Shown: piece by piece, positions 1 to 9,376 of the stretch | Layout: each line of letters starts with the position of its first letter | Numbering within the stretch: position 1 is the stretch's first letter | Origin: Syncephalis plumigaleata | Lineage: Eukaryota; Zoopagomycota; Zoopagomycetes; Zoopagales; Piptocephalidaceae | Length of the DNA: 26,526 nt | Direction of reading: 5' to 3' | Assembly: GCA_025201365.1 (NCBI GenBank) | Contig: JAIXMF010000178.1 | Span: 1 to 26,526 of the forward strand | Position numbers and translations under genes: made by a program | Notes under the pieces: model-generated | The model's input: the letters and a program-made list of their open reading frames with translations, nothing else | Told to the model about the DNA's origin: nothing | Databases searched by the model: none

Positions 1-709
1 GCTGCTTGATAGATTAGCATCTGATGTTGACACGGTCTTATTTGACATACGCTAATTGACATTATACGGTTAACATCGTAATATGATAAATAATAGTGTT
101 TTGTTAGTTGACACTTACCTTGCGTGGTCGATCTATTCCCATGTCTTTGTTGCCATTCTTACGATTATCTTTGTCATTATCATAATCGTTTGTCGTATTC
201 GTTTGCTCTAGACCTCGTTTCTTTGTCGTAGGTGTTTGCATACTCCTCGTATAATCACTTGATATATCCCCTCGATGCTGGTCAGGTTTATCATGCCATG
301 GGCTATTTTCTTCTTTCTGCGCTGGTGAACTAGTATCATTGCGACGTGTGGGGCCCCCACTTAACAGTACGGTGAGCTGTGTGCTTTTTGAGCTAGTTTC
401 CGCTCCCGTTGCCGTATTACTAGGCGCTTTATGTAGCCCATTCTTATCGTTAAATTTTGAATTTAAAAGTGAAGCATTAAAATTTAGGTCAAACTGTGGA
501 CTCGGCTCATTCCGCCGTGAGCCATGACTAGGTGGTACGGCAGTTGGTGTAGCTATTGGAATACCCGTATTGCGGGTATCGTTTAGCGGCTTACCAGAGC
601 CAGAAACGGCCGAGTTATGTAATGGACGATGCTGTTTTGAATAAGGTAGCATATTCAAGCAAGCAAAGAAGAAGAGAAGGGTTAGTTTTGCTATTTTTAA
701 ATAGTGCAT
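1..709 (-). CDS. Partial secreted Ser/Thr/Asn-rich protein, unknown function
   Basis: I do not recognise this protein. Exon A runs from the ATG at 709 down to 119 (197 codons). It ends at a strong AG|GTAAGT donor in phase 0. The intron 52-118 (67 nt) has a TTAAC branch-like site and an ATTAG acceptor. Exon B (51 to 1) stays open in the same frame for 17 codons, again Ser/Thr-rich, and leaves the window. The N-terminus is a good signal peptide: a Lys-containing start, then a Leu/Phe core up to about residue 18. The rest has no domain visible and is low-complexity, rich in Ser, Thr, Asn, Asp and Lys, with several N-x-S/T sites, so a secreted or wall-associated disordered protein is inferred. 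A second donor at 794 and an ATAG acceptor at 711 suggest a leader intron ending one base before the ATG. The C-terminus is missing. Confidence 0.6.
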
Positions 710-710
710 T

Positions 711-794
711 CTATTAAAAACAAAACTAAAAATTTGTAGATCACCATTCTGTGAAACATAATTGGAAATAGCAGCATTGCATAGAATACTTACC
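711..794 (-). other. Probable 5' leader intron of the secreted-protein gene
   Basis: On the minus strand GAG|GTAAGTATTC at 795/794 is a strong donor, and TTAATAG at 711 is an acceptor immediately before A-ATG at 709. The 84-nt length fits the other introns here. The upstream exon carries no ATG open into this junction, so it would be untranslated. An alternative acceptor (TTTCACAG, near 750) would leave an upstream ATG in the leader, which makes it less attractive. Confidence 0.45.
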
Positions 795-795
795 T

Positions 796-2101
796 CCCTT
801 CCCTTTCAAATGCTTAGTTTCTTGTTTCTGATTAAAGTATACCACAATAATGATCTTGCTTTCGTTCTTTTAATGTCTCATAATGCACGTTACGGCTATC
901 ATGGATGGTGATTATTGACATGCAAGTATCTAATGCTTTATTCCACGTTGAATTGATTGTCATGTATTGCCTAATATTTGTGTTTATTCGAGTATGTATC
1001 GTGAATACGGCAATGTAAGCTTCGTATCATTTGATACCATTGTAACTTTGCTGCAATGATATAATGCCGCTTATAGCTCAGCAACAAATAGATAAGGTGA
1101 CAAAGGATGGTGGTATAATGTTGAGCATTGCTAGTAATTGTACTAGTAGGATTCAGTATGTGTTATGCAAGTCTATGAACAATTGGGAAGCTGTTGGTAT
1201 AGTAAACTGCATGCTTTGCTACTAGTGTCTAATGCATTAATGGTTTACTAATCCATTTCTGAGTATCTATTTCATTGCTGTTTCCCTTTACTTCTTTACC
1301 AATGCTGTCTTCTTTGTGTCAACTACATTTCACTTGTCAGTAAACAATACACGTCTACTTCCTCTTGACTATATGCTAGTTATTTACCTATTTACTTTCT
1401 CAGTAATACGCGTCTTCTTCGTGTCATTCACATTCCACTTACTTCGTCTTTCACTTTAGCATATACATTCCCAATAGCAGCTATTCTGCCATACTATCTC
1501 TATGTCGTTTATTTATCTCTTTGTTTTCCTCTTCCTCTAAACTATCTACATGCTCACTTGTCGTTATTATTACTATACCAATAAGCATTGTTTATTGTTC
1601 GTTCTAGTCCTTTGTTTTCTATCACTGTCCTGCTTATTTATCAATGCTTAAGCGTTCACTGTTCTCGTTGTAATATGCACCTTTCACTTTTACCACTCTC
1701 TTCCGTCATCTGTTTGTATGCCACCATTACGTCATGCTTTTATCTGTATTTTTATTTGTTTAGTGCCATCTACACACTCTAGTAACCTACAAGCATACAC
1801 TGCTTCTTCGAATAAACTGACATATGTGTTCATGCACCCTTCCTTGCTCATTCCTTGCTCAATCGTGACAAGTCAGTCATTCTACTAACTACTGCTTGTT
1901 TATTACATTGTTTATCGTGTATTCACTTTGTTCACTCGTTGCTCTCTATGCAATTAACCGTAAGTATTATCATCATCATTTATTTAGTAAATACACGGTT
2001 TACAATGCTCATCGAATACAGCGTATGATCATGGAGTATGCGAGTATTTGTAATGTGCATCCACTTTATTTAATATGGTATAGCTGACACTGTAGACTAT
2101 C
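796..2101. other. AT-rich, partly pyrimidine-rich intergenic region
   Basis: No ORF here has convincing coding character; the longest open stretches are about 60 codons and hydrophobic or low-complexity. From about 1260 to 1900 the plus strand is strongly C/T-rich and shows diverged internal repetition: blocks of the form GTCTTCTT-GTGTC-CATT-CACTT near 1307 and 1411. No RNA gene is recognised. A CCGTAAGTATTATC donor-like site at about 1949 has no obvious partner exon. Confidence 0.4.
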
Positions 2102-2195
2102 TTTTTTTTCTTTTAACATTGCCGTAGCTTATTTTATTATATTTTTTTTTTCTTTTAATATTGCCGTAGCTTATTTTATTATAATAAACCAAGTT
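2102..2195 (-). repeat. Duplicated LINE-like 3' tail
   Basis: Two near-identical units lie head to tail: 2102-2141 (40 nt) and 2142-2183 (42 nt). They differ by one base and by the length of the T run. Each reads, on the plus strand, a T tract followed by CTTTTAAYATTGCCGTAGC and then TTATTTTATTATA. The same layout (T tract, then GCCGTAGC-YTA-ATTTTATTTAATAAA) forms the 3' end of the LINE fragment at 3361-4174. I infer a very short, 5'-truncated minus-strand relative whose terminal unit has been duplicated. No target duplication was found. Confidence 0.5.
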
Positions 2196-2572
2196 GACAA
2201 CATTCAAATGAATGATCATATGAGATAAAATAAAGTACAGAGATATGATCGTTTGGATTATTGAAGTGAGTGGTTATCGAGAGTCGTTAGGCCGTGTATT
2301 ATTATGTTGCGTGTTTTGGGACTACATCAAGCATCACTTGCCACGGTAGCCGATAATTATTATTAATAATTCGGTATTTCGTAATGGTTATTTCATCAAT
2401 AACGGTTGCTATCATTAGAATCAATCAGTTAGTTATACCTTATTGACATACTGATACGATCGTTCTATAATAATACTAAATTATTTAATTTTTTATTCAA
2501 AAATAGCTATTTTTTCAAATTTTGTCATTTTTTAATAATTACTATATAATGTCATAAACTCAAATTTCTTTA
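2196..2572. other. AT-rich flank left of the retrotransposon
   Basis: No gene or RNA is seen. The stretch contains TTATTATTAATAATT-type palindromes and A/T runs. The last four bases before the inverted LTR (2569-2572, TTTA) match the four bases right of the 3' LTR (10203-10206). Confidence 0.5.
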
Positions 2573-3007
2573 TGTAACGCGGCAATTTGTTCTGCCTGAA
2601 ATAATGTTACGATAGATTCGAGAGCTCGTGTTAAGATAAGACACTATGATAAGTTGAGAGAATTGTAGAGTAGAGGGTATTGTTCGATGAGTAATTGTGT
2701 GATAAGATAATGTCTTTATTTCGTATAAATGTAAGTACGCTTATATAGCTAGAACAGCTATGAATGTAAAGAGGTACCAGCAGTAGATGTGAGTTTGCTA
2801 CAGCGCATCTTTGCCGAGTTAGTCGAAGATGTACTAGTTCGCGTAGTACTTGTTGATGAGCGGGAAGCGTAGCATGGCGAATGCTACTTTATGTTGAATC
2901 GTCGGGTGGTTGTTGATTGTTTGTGTAAGGGAATAAGAGGCGAGTGGGTGATCGTTATAGATCCTGACGTAATAATGAGCAAGTGTATCATCACGTGATC
3001 AAATCTA

Positions 3008-3334
3008 TTTTTTTTTTTTTTTTTTTTCTTGTTAGAACATATTTGGCTATATGCCGTCTTTTATTATAAATGAATAAACCAGGGTTATAATAACAAACAA
3101 TTTGACAAACAGCCCAATGCCCACGGAATGGAAATGTGTCTTGCGAGTGCAGAACACGGTTGTGTAGCAGAAAAACCAACTAGCATATAGTCGGTAGGTT
3201 AATAAATGTCAACATTTCTGTTGACTAGTTAGAAATGATACCTTTTTCCCTATGACGGGATTGGCAGGAATCGAACCCAGGACCTATTCGTCCGAGAAAT
3301 AGAGCGTAACCACTTGGCTACAACCCCATCCTCC
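3008..3334 (-). mobile_element. tRNA-derived SINE, copy 1
   Basis: The sense strand is minus. The head is tRNA-like: an A-box-like TAGCCAAGTGGTTAC, an anticodon arm with loop CTCGGAC (anticodon CGG), and a B box GGTTCGATTCC (complement of 3267-3277). A tRNA-unrelated body of about 230 nt follows and ends in a 20-nt A tail (T run 3008-3027). The 16-bp target duplication CACGTGATCAAATCTA lies at 2992-3007 and 3335-3350. The body is almost identical to copy 2 at 9819-10141. The T stem is degenerate, so this is a retroposon and not a functional tRNA. Confidence 0.92.
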
Positions 3335-3360
3335 CACGTGATCAAATCTAGGTGGAGATT

Positions 3361-4174
3361 TTTTTTTTTTTATTATAATCCTGGGCCGTAGCCTAATTTT
3401 ATTTAATAAAGAAGACATGGCACAAGATCGCGTAAATATACAATACAATAGTTGTAGTGGAAGTTAGGTAGGTGCTGGACATACGTGGCTGTTAGGATAA
3501 TGGGATCGTGTGGAACTTCAACGTTCCTGTATTCGGCAGCCCGCCAGGTTCAAAGGTGAACCATTGGCATTGAATTTTTGTCCAGGTTTTTTGGAATGTA
3601 CTGACGGATTTGTGTCGTATAGCGTGACGTAAATCCGCTTCTATTTTCGATTTTATGGCTGATTGCCATCTAGCAAGGATCGTAATACTAGGTGACGTGA
3701 CTTGGCGTAACGCGTGCTCCACTTTTGCTCGATGGACTTGCCATACTGCTAGTGCGTGAAAGAGGCTGACGTTTGGCACATGTGATTGCCATTTTTGTAG
3801 GCCGTTCGTAATATCGTGTATGTTAAGCGATGTGTCTGTCGGGTGATTCGGCGCGATCGCTTTAAGGAAGAATGTTGCTAGTTGCCAGAATTCTGTTATG
3901 CGAGGGCATTCTAGAATAAAATGACGTTTCGTTTCTACGTGTTCTTGACAAACTGTACACATGTTAGAGTGACCTGGAATGATGTGCATCATTCTATCCC
4001 CCGTGAGGATCGCTGCGTGTTGAAACTTCCACATGTACGAGCTGTGCTTTGGCTCGATTGCTTTGTCGAACGTCTGGGACCATTCCATCATCGATGGGGA
4101 ATCGTTCTGTATTTCTTCTTGGGTGTACCATCTTTCGGTTCTTGGTGGCGTGGTTTCCTGGTCACATTGAAACA
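3361..4174 (-). mobile_element. 5'-truncated non-LTR retrotransposon (LINE)
   Basis: The sense strand is minus, with an A tail at 3361-3371 and flanking 17-bp target duplications AAATCTAGGTGGAGATT (3344-3360 and 4175-4191). The remaining ORF (about 4174 to 3492) is the C-terminal end of a reverse transcriptase protein. It has a CxxC-x8-H-x4-C cluster (CTVCQEHVETKRHFILEC) followed by P and an aromatic-rich segment, as in the zf-RVT domain after the RT of many LINEs. The endonuclease and RT core are absent, so the copy is dead on arrival. The 3' UTR is about 120 nt and ends with the GCTACGGC-containing tail shared with 2102-2183. Confidence 0.85.
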
Positions 4175-4213
4175 AAATCTAGGTGGAGATTCGTTAAAGT
4201 GAGGAAATCCTAC

Positions 4214-4700
4214 TGTGATATATGAACTTCACAGTAGGATTTCCTCACTTTAACGAATCTCCACCTAGATTTGATCACGTGATGATACACTTGCTCATTA
4301 TTACGTCAGGATCTATAACGATCACCCACTCGCCTCTTATTCCCTTACACAAACAATCAACAACCACCCGACGATTCAACATAAAGTAGCATTCGCCATG
4401 CTACGCTTCCCGCTCATCAACAAGTACTACGCGAACTAGTACATCTTCGACTAACTCGGCAAAGATGCGCTGTAGCAAACTCACATCTACTGCTGGTACC
4501 TCTTTACATTCATAGCTGTTCTAGCTATATAAGCGTACTTACATTTATACGAAATAAAGACATTATCTTATCACACACTTACTCATCGAACAATACCCTC
4601 TACTCTACAATTCTCTCAACTTATCATAGTGTCTTATCTTAACACGAGCTCTCGAATCTATCGTAACATTATTTCAGGCAGAACAAATTGCCGCGTTACA
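4214..4700 (+). repeat. 5' LTR, 487 bp
   Basis: Starts TGTGATATATG and ends GCGTTACA (TG...CA). It holds a TATA box (TATATAAG, 4526-4533) and an AATAAA at 4553-4558. The AATAAA lies close to the expected start site, so in the downstream LTR it would act as the poly(A) signal. Bases 1-5 (TGTGA) and 16-20 (TCACA) can pair to form a small terminal hairpin. Confidence 0.95.
4526..4533 (+). promoter_or_regulatory. LTR TATA box
   Basis: TATATAAG lies about 270 bp upstream of the gag-pol ATG within the 5' LTR, with the same sequence in the 3' LTR. It is the likely core promoter of the genomic RNA. Confidence 0.6.
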
Positions 4701-4704
4701 ATTT

Positions 4705-4722
4705 TGGTGCTCACTACAGGGA
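4705..4722 (+). other. Putative primer-binding site
   Basis: TGGTGCTCACTACAGGGA starts four bases after the 5' LTR. The leading TGG would pair with a tRNA CCA end, as is usual for Ty3/Gypsy elements. I could not match the primer to a specific tRNA; the tRNA-Ala in this window does not fit. No clear polypurine tract is visible before the 3' LTR at 9377. Confidence 0.45.
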
Positions 4723-4793
4723 GTTCTTCTAGCTAAGACTAAGACATTTATTTTTCATATTTTTTTAGTTACATTTCTACATCAAGTATCGCA

Positions 4794-7700
4794 ATGGACG
4801 GCAAGATCGGATGTATGGAAGCCCCTACCTTCGGAGGACGCAAGAGTGAAGACCCCGAGAAATGGCTGAGCCGATTCAAGAAGATCAAACGTGCAAACAA
4901 TTGGCTCGACGACCAAGCAATCGCAATGGCAGGAGTCAGCTTAGAAGGGACGGCCGAGGCATGGTATGAATCCATCGAAGAAGTGACTACGACCTGGCAA
5001 GAATTCGAGAATGCCTTCCGTAGTAAATATGTTACCGTTGGCTATAAACATCATGCAACTAGGCAGCTCTTCTCGTATCGTCAAGGAAAAGAAGAATCCA
5101 TCGACGAGCTACTCACCACATTGGATAGCCTGATCAAGCGTGCGGAAATTACAAGCGACGAGGTCAAGTTGGAATTACTAGCTCAAGCTATTCGACCGGA
5201 GTACAAGCGTGAATTTCGAAAGGAAGGTCCAAATACATACCGACGAGCCAAGGAGTTATTACTGCGAGAAGAAAGTCTTGATTTAGAAGCGCAGGATATC
5301 TTACCAAGTATCAAGGCATCCTACGACCAACCAGCGTTAATTGGTCGGACCAAGAGCGAAGAAAGCAAGAGTCAGTCTCTCGAAACCAGCATGGAACGTC
5401 TAATGGAGCGATTTCAAGAAATGTCGCTCAACATGATACAAGCCATGGTACAAGAAAAGAACAAGCCCACGGAACGAAACAATGAGCGTTCCTTCAGCGA
5501 AAGACGATGTTACAATTGTCAAGGCAAAGGACATATGGCCCGAGAATGTCCCCAGAGACAAGGAGAAAATCTGAATCTATTAGATAACGATGCTAATGAA
5601 GATGATTTGTTCCCCTTAGGAAAGAGGAAAGAACGAGATATAGCTATTCCCGCTACAAGGAAGAACGCTAGAAAAGCCGTTGCTACCGATATGGAAATGG
5701 ATATCCAAGAACAGACGGTACCAACAACACACGTTGCGCAACCAACGGTACAAGCGAAGGATGTACCACGAAGGAAAGCCCCCGCAGCGAAAGAAGGAAA
5801 TGTGGCTGCAAGAGTTCCCCGGCAACCACGAATGCCTCCTAATCTAAATTTGGAGACAGACAGAAATGCGTACAAGATTGAGGATCAACTACGTTCGACG
5901 CCAGCAAATATCTCGATTGCACAACTGATTTACCAATCACCGGCAATCAGACAACAGTTAGCACGAGCTTTACGACGTGAGATGGATGCCAACAATCTTG
6001 ATGATGAAATTGGTCACAATTACACTTCAGCTCGACGACGTGTAATCATCAACGGTATAGAAGTAATGGCAATTATCGATACTGGAGCTGCCAGCTCGGT
6101 GATCAGCCCTGCGTTGGTCTCACACTTAGGTATACGACCTAGACACCGCGTTGATCGAGTATTGGTCACCGCAGATGGACAACGACATACTCCCCGGCAT
6201 ATGGTGAAAGACTTACCCATAAGTATTGGACCCCTCACTTTACCCGCGGATATCATTGTATTCGAAAGAACAGGTCATCTACTGATTCTAGGTATCGACT
6301 GGATGAAGAGAAATTCCATTACACCAGATATCATTCAAAACAAGTTAATTTATCGAAAGGATGGTATAACAATGGAAATTCCCATGAATACGCAGCAGTA
6401 CGACGATATCGACCCCCTATTAGAGGACGCTCCCGTATTTGCCGCTCCAGACACGCCTCCAACGGATACCGCCAGCATTGAAACCTTATTCGAACATTTC
6501 AGTGTACAAAATGAAGGAGTAACTGCCGTGAACAGTCAAAGCGATTCCGGAAACGATGCAGATCTCGATATCATGGACCCGGACGATCTGTTTGGACTCG
6601 CAGTCACTACACCAACCACTGCTTATCAACCGTTACCGGAAGACGACAGAGCCCAGTTACAAGCGGTAGTTGACGACTTTAAGGATGTTTTCGCAGAGGA
6701 AATCGAGGAATTAGGACGTACAACCGCAGCAACGCACTCGATTGATACAGGAGATCATTCGCCGGTAAGAATTCGACCTTACCGTGTACCACAAGCAATG
6801 CTACGTCAAATCAAAGAAGAAATCGAGAAGATGAAGCAAAGTGGCGTAATCGAAGAAGCGCAATCACCCTGGTGTGCTCCACTTGTGCCCATTCAAAAGA
6901 AGAACGGTGGACTACGTCTATGTGTCGACTATCGAAAGTTAAATGCAATCACTAGAAAGGATAAGTATCCCTTACCTTTAATTGACGAAATCATGGACGC
7001 CTTAGGTGGATCATCAGTTTACTCAACACTCGATGCGCGTTCTGGATATTGGCAAGTCCCTTTGGCTACGGAAGACGATCGCGACAAAACAGCTTTTGCA
7101 ATTCCTGGTGGAGGCTTTTACCGCTTTTTAGTTATGCCTTTCGGTCTAGCAAACGCCCCCGGAACGTATCAACGCATGATGGAACGTGTGTTCGCTGATA
7201 TGTTATGGAAAAACGTCATAGTATTCATTGACGACATTATTATTTACTCGAAGAATGTGGACGAACATTTGGAACATCTAAAAATAGCCCTCGATAGATG
7301 CCGAAAAGTTCAACTTCAACTATCTCCCACTAAATGCTTCATTGGATATCAAGGACTGGAATATTTAGGTTTTCGAATTTCAGCTCATGGTTTAGCACCC
7401 ACCCCGAACAAAATCGATGCGATTATACATGCTAAACCGCCTACTAACGTTACGACGGTTAGATCATTTATGGGCCTGGCCAGTTATTATAGACGCTTTG
7501 TGGAAGGCTTTGCAACTATATCACGCCCATTAAATCGATTAATGCGGAAGAATACGCCCTGGTCGTGGGATGAAGATCAAATAGAAGCGTTTCAAACGTT
7601 GCAATCCAAACTCGCTAACGCTCCTATTCTACGATTTGTAGATTGGAACTTACCTTTTGTTTTAACTACAGATGGATCGGGACGAGGTCTTGGAGCAATC

Positions 7701-9335
7701 CTACAACAACGGTTGCCCGATCAGAAGGAAGTTGTTATTTCTTATGCTAGCCGTAGTCTCAGTCAAGCCGAAAGCAATTATAGTCCCACCCACCTGGAAG
7801 GACTCGCCGTCATATGGGCTGTAAAGCATTACCGACATTACCTGTATGGACGACGATTTACGCTTAAAACGGATCACTCTGCATTATTGTCGCTATTTAA
7901 GACGTCAGAACCACTCACCGGTCGACTAGCTAGATGGCAATTAATGTTAATGGAATACGACTACGACATCGAACATATCAAAGGCAAGATAAACCCGGCC
8001 GATTACTTATCTCGACATCCAGCTCCTATGGAACAGCATACCGACCTATTTGCAATGTCATTCACCTTCTATAACGCAACTAGAGATTATGTGAACAAAA
8101 TGGTTTATCCTACCAACGCCACGGAAATTGAAAGAAAGCGATTACGAAGAATCGCAGGAAAGTATAAGGTTATCGATGATAAATTGTATCAAGTTATCAA
8201 TAATCAGGAAAAGGAAGTATTACATGAGCATAACGCTCACGAGGAAATAGCAAGGATACATAATGAAGGACACAATGGTGTCGAAAATACATGGAGACGT
8301 GTGAAGATGCGTTTCGCCGGCATCGGTTTATACAAAGTCGTGAAAGAAGTAGTAAAAGGATGCGACATATGCCAGCGAAATACTACGACGGCCATTAGAC
8401 AGGAACCTATGCATTCTATCAGTTCCAGTTATCCATTCCAATTACTCGGTGTTGACGCCATGGGACCCATCAACCCCATCAGTACGTCCGGAAATCGATA
8501 TATTTTGACAGCTATCGATTACTTCACTAAATGGCCTATTGCTCGAGCTACCAAGGATATCACCACTGAGACGGTCATTCGTTTCTTAATAGAAGATGTT
8601 GTGGCATTATATGGAGTTCCTCAGCAGTTAATTACGGATCGAGGAGCCGACTTCACGAGCGATTTAGCCGACGAATTCTTTAAGTATTTACGAATTCATC
8701 ATACTCCTACTACTGCTTATAGACCACAAGCGAACGGTCAAGTAGAACGGTTAAATCGAACATTGAAAGAGCAGCTAACTAAACTGACTAACGGCAATTT
8801 ACAATGGGATGTAGATTTATGGAAAGCTTTATTAGTTATTCGCACCATGACCAGTGCTACTACGAAGTTTACCCCTAGTCGTTTGTTATATGGTTATGAG
8901 CTCAAAACGCCAGCCGTATGGACGTTGAATACGAATAGTTTCATTGATTCCGAAGAAGAATACGATCAACGTTTACAAAGTATTCAGTACGAATTACCGA
9001 AGTTACGAGAAGTGGCTCAAGAGAATACGCGAATTGCACAGATACGTCAGAAGATTCGCTACGATCGAACGGTTCAACCGCGTTCTTTCCAACCAAATAC
9101 GGAGGTTTTATTACGGGTAATGGTATCATCAAGCGGAAAATTCACTAACTTGTATGATGGACCGTACAAAGTCATTCGTTTATTACACCCCGGTACTTAC
9201 CTTATATCGGATGGTAAGAGTTTCGATATCGTTCACGTCGACAGACTTAAACCATACCACGAATATCAACAAATGATACCTGTCGTTCGACCAAGCCAAC
9301 TACGATCCACTCTTCGTCGCTTCCGACAACCTTGA
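4794..9335 (+). CDS. Ty3/Gypsy Gag-Pol polyprotein, intact single ORF
   Basis: 1513 residues with no stop or frameshift between gag and pol. Order: a retrotransposon Gag core (about 15-170), then a CCHC knuckle CYNCQGKGHMAREC (239-252). An aspartic protease follows with DTGAAS at 429-434. The reverse transcriptase has FIDD at 811-814 in place of YxDD, and RNase H starts around TDGSG with D960. Next comes an integrase HHCC zinc domain (about 1150-1200) and the DDE core D1221, D1282, E1318, with exactly 35 residues between the last two. The C-terminus after the GPY-like segment (DGPYKVIRLL) is short and has no chromodomain. The encoded enzymes make cDNA from the element RNA and integrate it. 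All catalytic residues seen are intact and the LTRs look identical, so the copy could be autonomous. Gag and Pol ratios would need control other than frameshifting. Confidence 0.97.
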   Translation: MDGKIGCMEAPTFGGRKSEDPEKWLSRFKKIKRANNWLDDQAIAMAGVSLEGTAEAWYESIEEVTTTWQEFENAFRSKYVTVGYKHHATRQLFSYRQGKEESIDELLTTLDSLIKRAEITSDEVKLELLAQAIRPEYKREFRKEGPNTYRRAKELLLREESLDLEAQDILPSIKASYDQPALIGRTKSEESKSQSLETSMERLMERFQEMSLNMIQAMVQEKNKPTERNNERSFSERRCYNCQGKGHMARECPQRQGENLNLLDNDANEDDLFPLGKRKERDIAIPATRKNARKAVATDMEMDIQEQTVPTTHVAQPTVQAKDVPRRKAPAAKEGNVAARVPRQPRMPPNLNLETDRNAYKIEDQLRSTPANISIAQLIYQSPAIRQQLARALRREMDANNLDDEIGHNYTSARRRVIINGIEVMAIIDTGAASSVISPALVSHLGIRPRHRVDRVLVTADGQRHTPRHMVKDLPISIGPLTLPADIIVFERTGHLLILGIDWMKRNSITPDIIQNKLIYRKDGITMEIPMNTQQYDDIDPLLEDAPVFAAPDTPPTDTASIETLFEHFSVQNEGVTAVNSQSDSGNDADLDIMDPDDLFGLAVTTPTTAYQPLPEDDRAQLQAVVDDFKDVFAEEIEELGRTTAATHSIDTGDHSPVRIRPYRVPQAMLRQIKEEIEKMKQSGVIEEAQSPWCAPLVPIQKKNGGLRLCVDYRKLNAITRKDKYPLPLIDEIMDALGGSSVYSTLDARSGYWQVPLATEDDRDKTAFAIPGGGFYRFLVMPFGLANAPGTYQRMMERVFADMLWKNVIVFIDDIIIYSKNVDEHLEHLKIALDRCRKVQLQLSPTKCFIGYQGLEYLGFRISAHGLAPTPNKIDAIIHAKPPTNVTTVRSFMGLASYYRRFVEGFATISRPLNRLMRKNTPWSWDEDQIEAFQTLQSKLANAPILRFVDWNLPFVLTTDGSGRGLGAILQQRLPDQKEVVISYASRSLSQAESNYSPTHLEGLAVIWAVKHYRHYLYGRRFTLKTDHSALLSLFKTSEPLTGRLARWQLMLMEYDYDIEHIKGKINPADYLSRHPAPMEQHTDLFAMSFTFYNATRDYVNKMVYPTNATEIERKRLRRIAGKYKVIDDKLYQVINNQEKEVLHEHNAHEEIARIHNEGHNGVENTWRRVKMRFAGIGLYKVVKEVVKGCDICQRNTTTAIRQEPMHSISSSYPFQLLGVDAMGPINPISTSGNRYILTAIDYFTKWPIARATKDITTETVIRFLIEDVVALYGVPQQLITDRGADFTSDLADEFFKYLRIHHTPTTAYRPQANGQVERLNRTLKEQLTKLTNGNLQWDVDLWKALLVIRTMTSATTKFTPSRLLYGYELKTPAVWTLNTNSFIDSEEEYDQRLQSIQYELPKLREVAQENTRIAQIRQKIRYDRTVQPRSFQPNTEVLLRVMVSSSGKFTNLYDGPYKVIRLLHPGTYLISDGKSFDIVHVDRLKPYHEYQQMIPVVRPSQLRSTLRRFRQP

Positions 9336-9376
9336 ACGAGGACGTCAAGCATTTGTGTGGGCATGTAATCCGCTCC

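Larger units (their letters stand above)
2573..4213 (-). repeat. Inverted LTR arm (LTR nt 21-487), split by SINE and LINE
   Basis: This is the reverse complement of the element's own LTR from its U5 end (2573) to LTR base 21 (4213). Subtracting the SINE plus its duplication (343 nt) and the LINE plus its duplication (831 nt) from 1641 nt leaves exactly 467 nt, which is 487 minus 20. One substitution was noticed near 2692 (AATTG in place of AAGTG). The arm joins the 5' LTR in a perfect palindrome: stem TGTGA/TCACA around a 10-nt loop at 4219-4228. Confidence 0.93.

Noticed and set aside
3256-3326. A tRNA gene on the minus strand (and its twin at 10066-10136)
   Set aside because: The T stem is degenerate and the sequence continues into a shared body with an A tail and target duplications, so these are SINE heads.
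2573-4213. Ordinary solo LTR into which the forward element inserted
   Set aside because: The forward element has no matching 5-bp duplication at its two ends (CCTAC against TTTAA) and the missing 20 LTR bases are not found beyond the 3' LTR. The fold-back model fits better but is still inference.
4175-4268. Whole-genome-amplification chimera as the source of the LTR palindrome
   Set aside because: The inverted arm stops exactly at the LTR terminus, carries its own SINE and LINE with target duplications, and has at least one private substitution. Not fully excluded without reads.
5519-5875. Antisense open frames inside the gag-pol region
   Set aside because: They are mirror frames of the polyprotein with unlikely composition; the plus-strand ORF explains the region fully.
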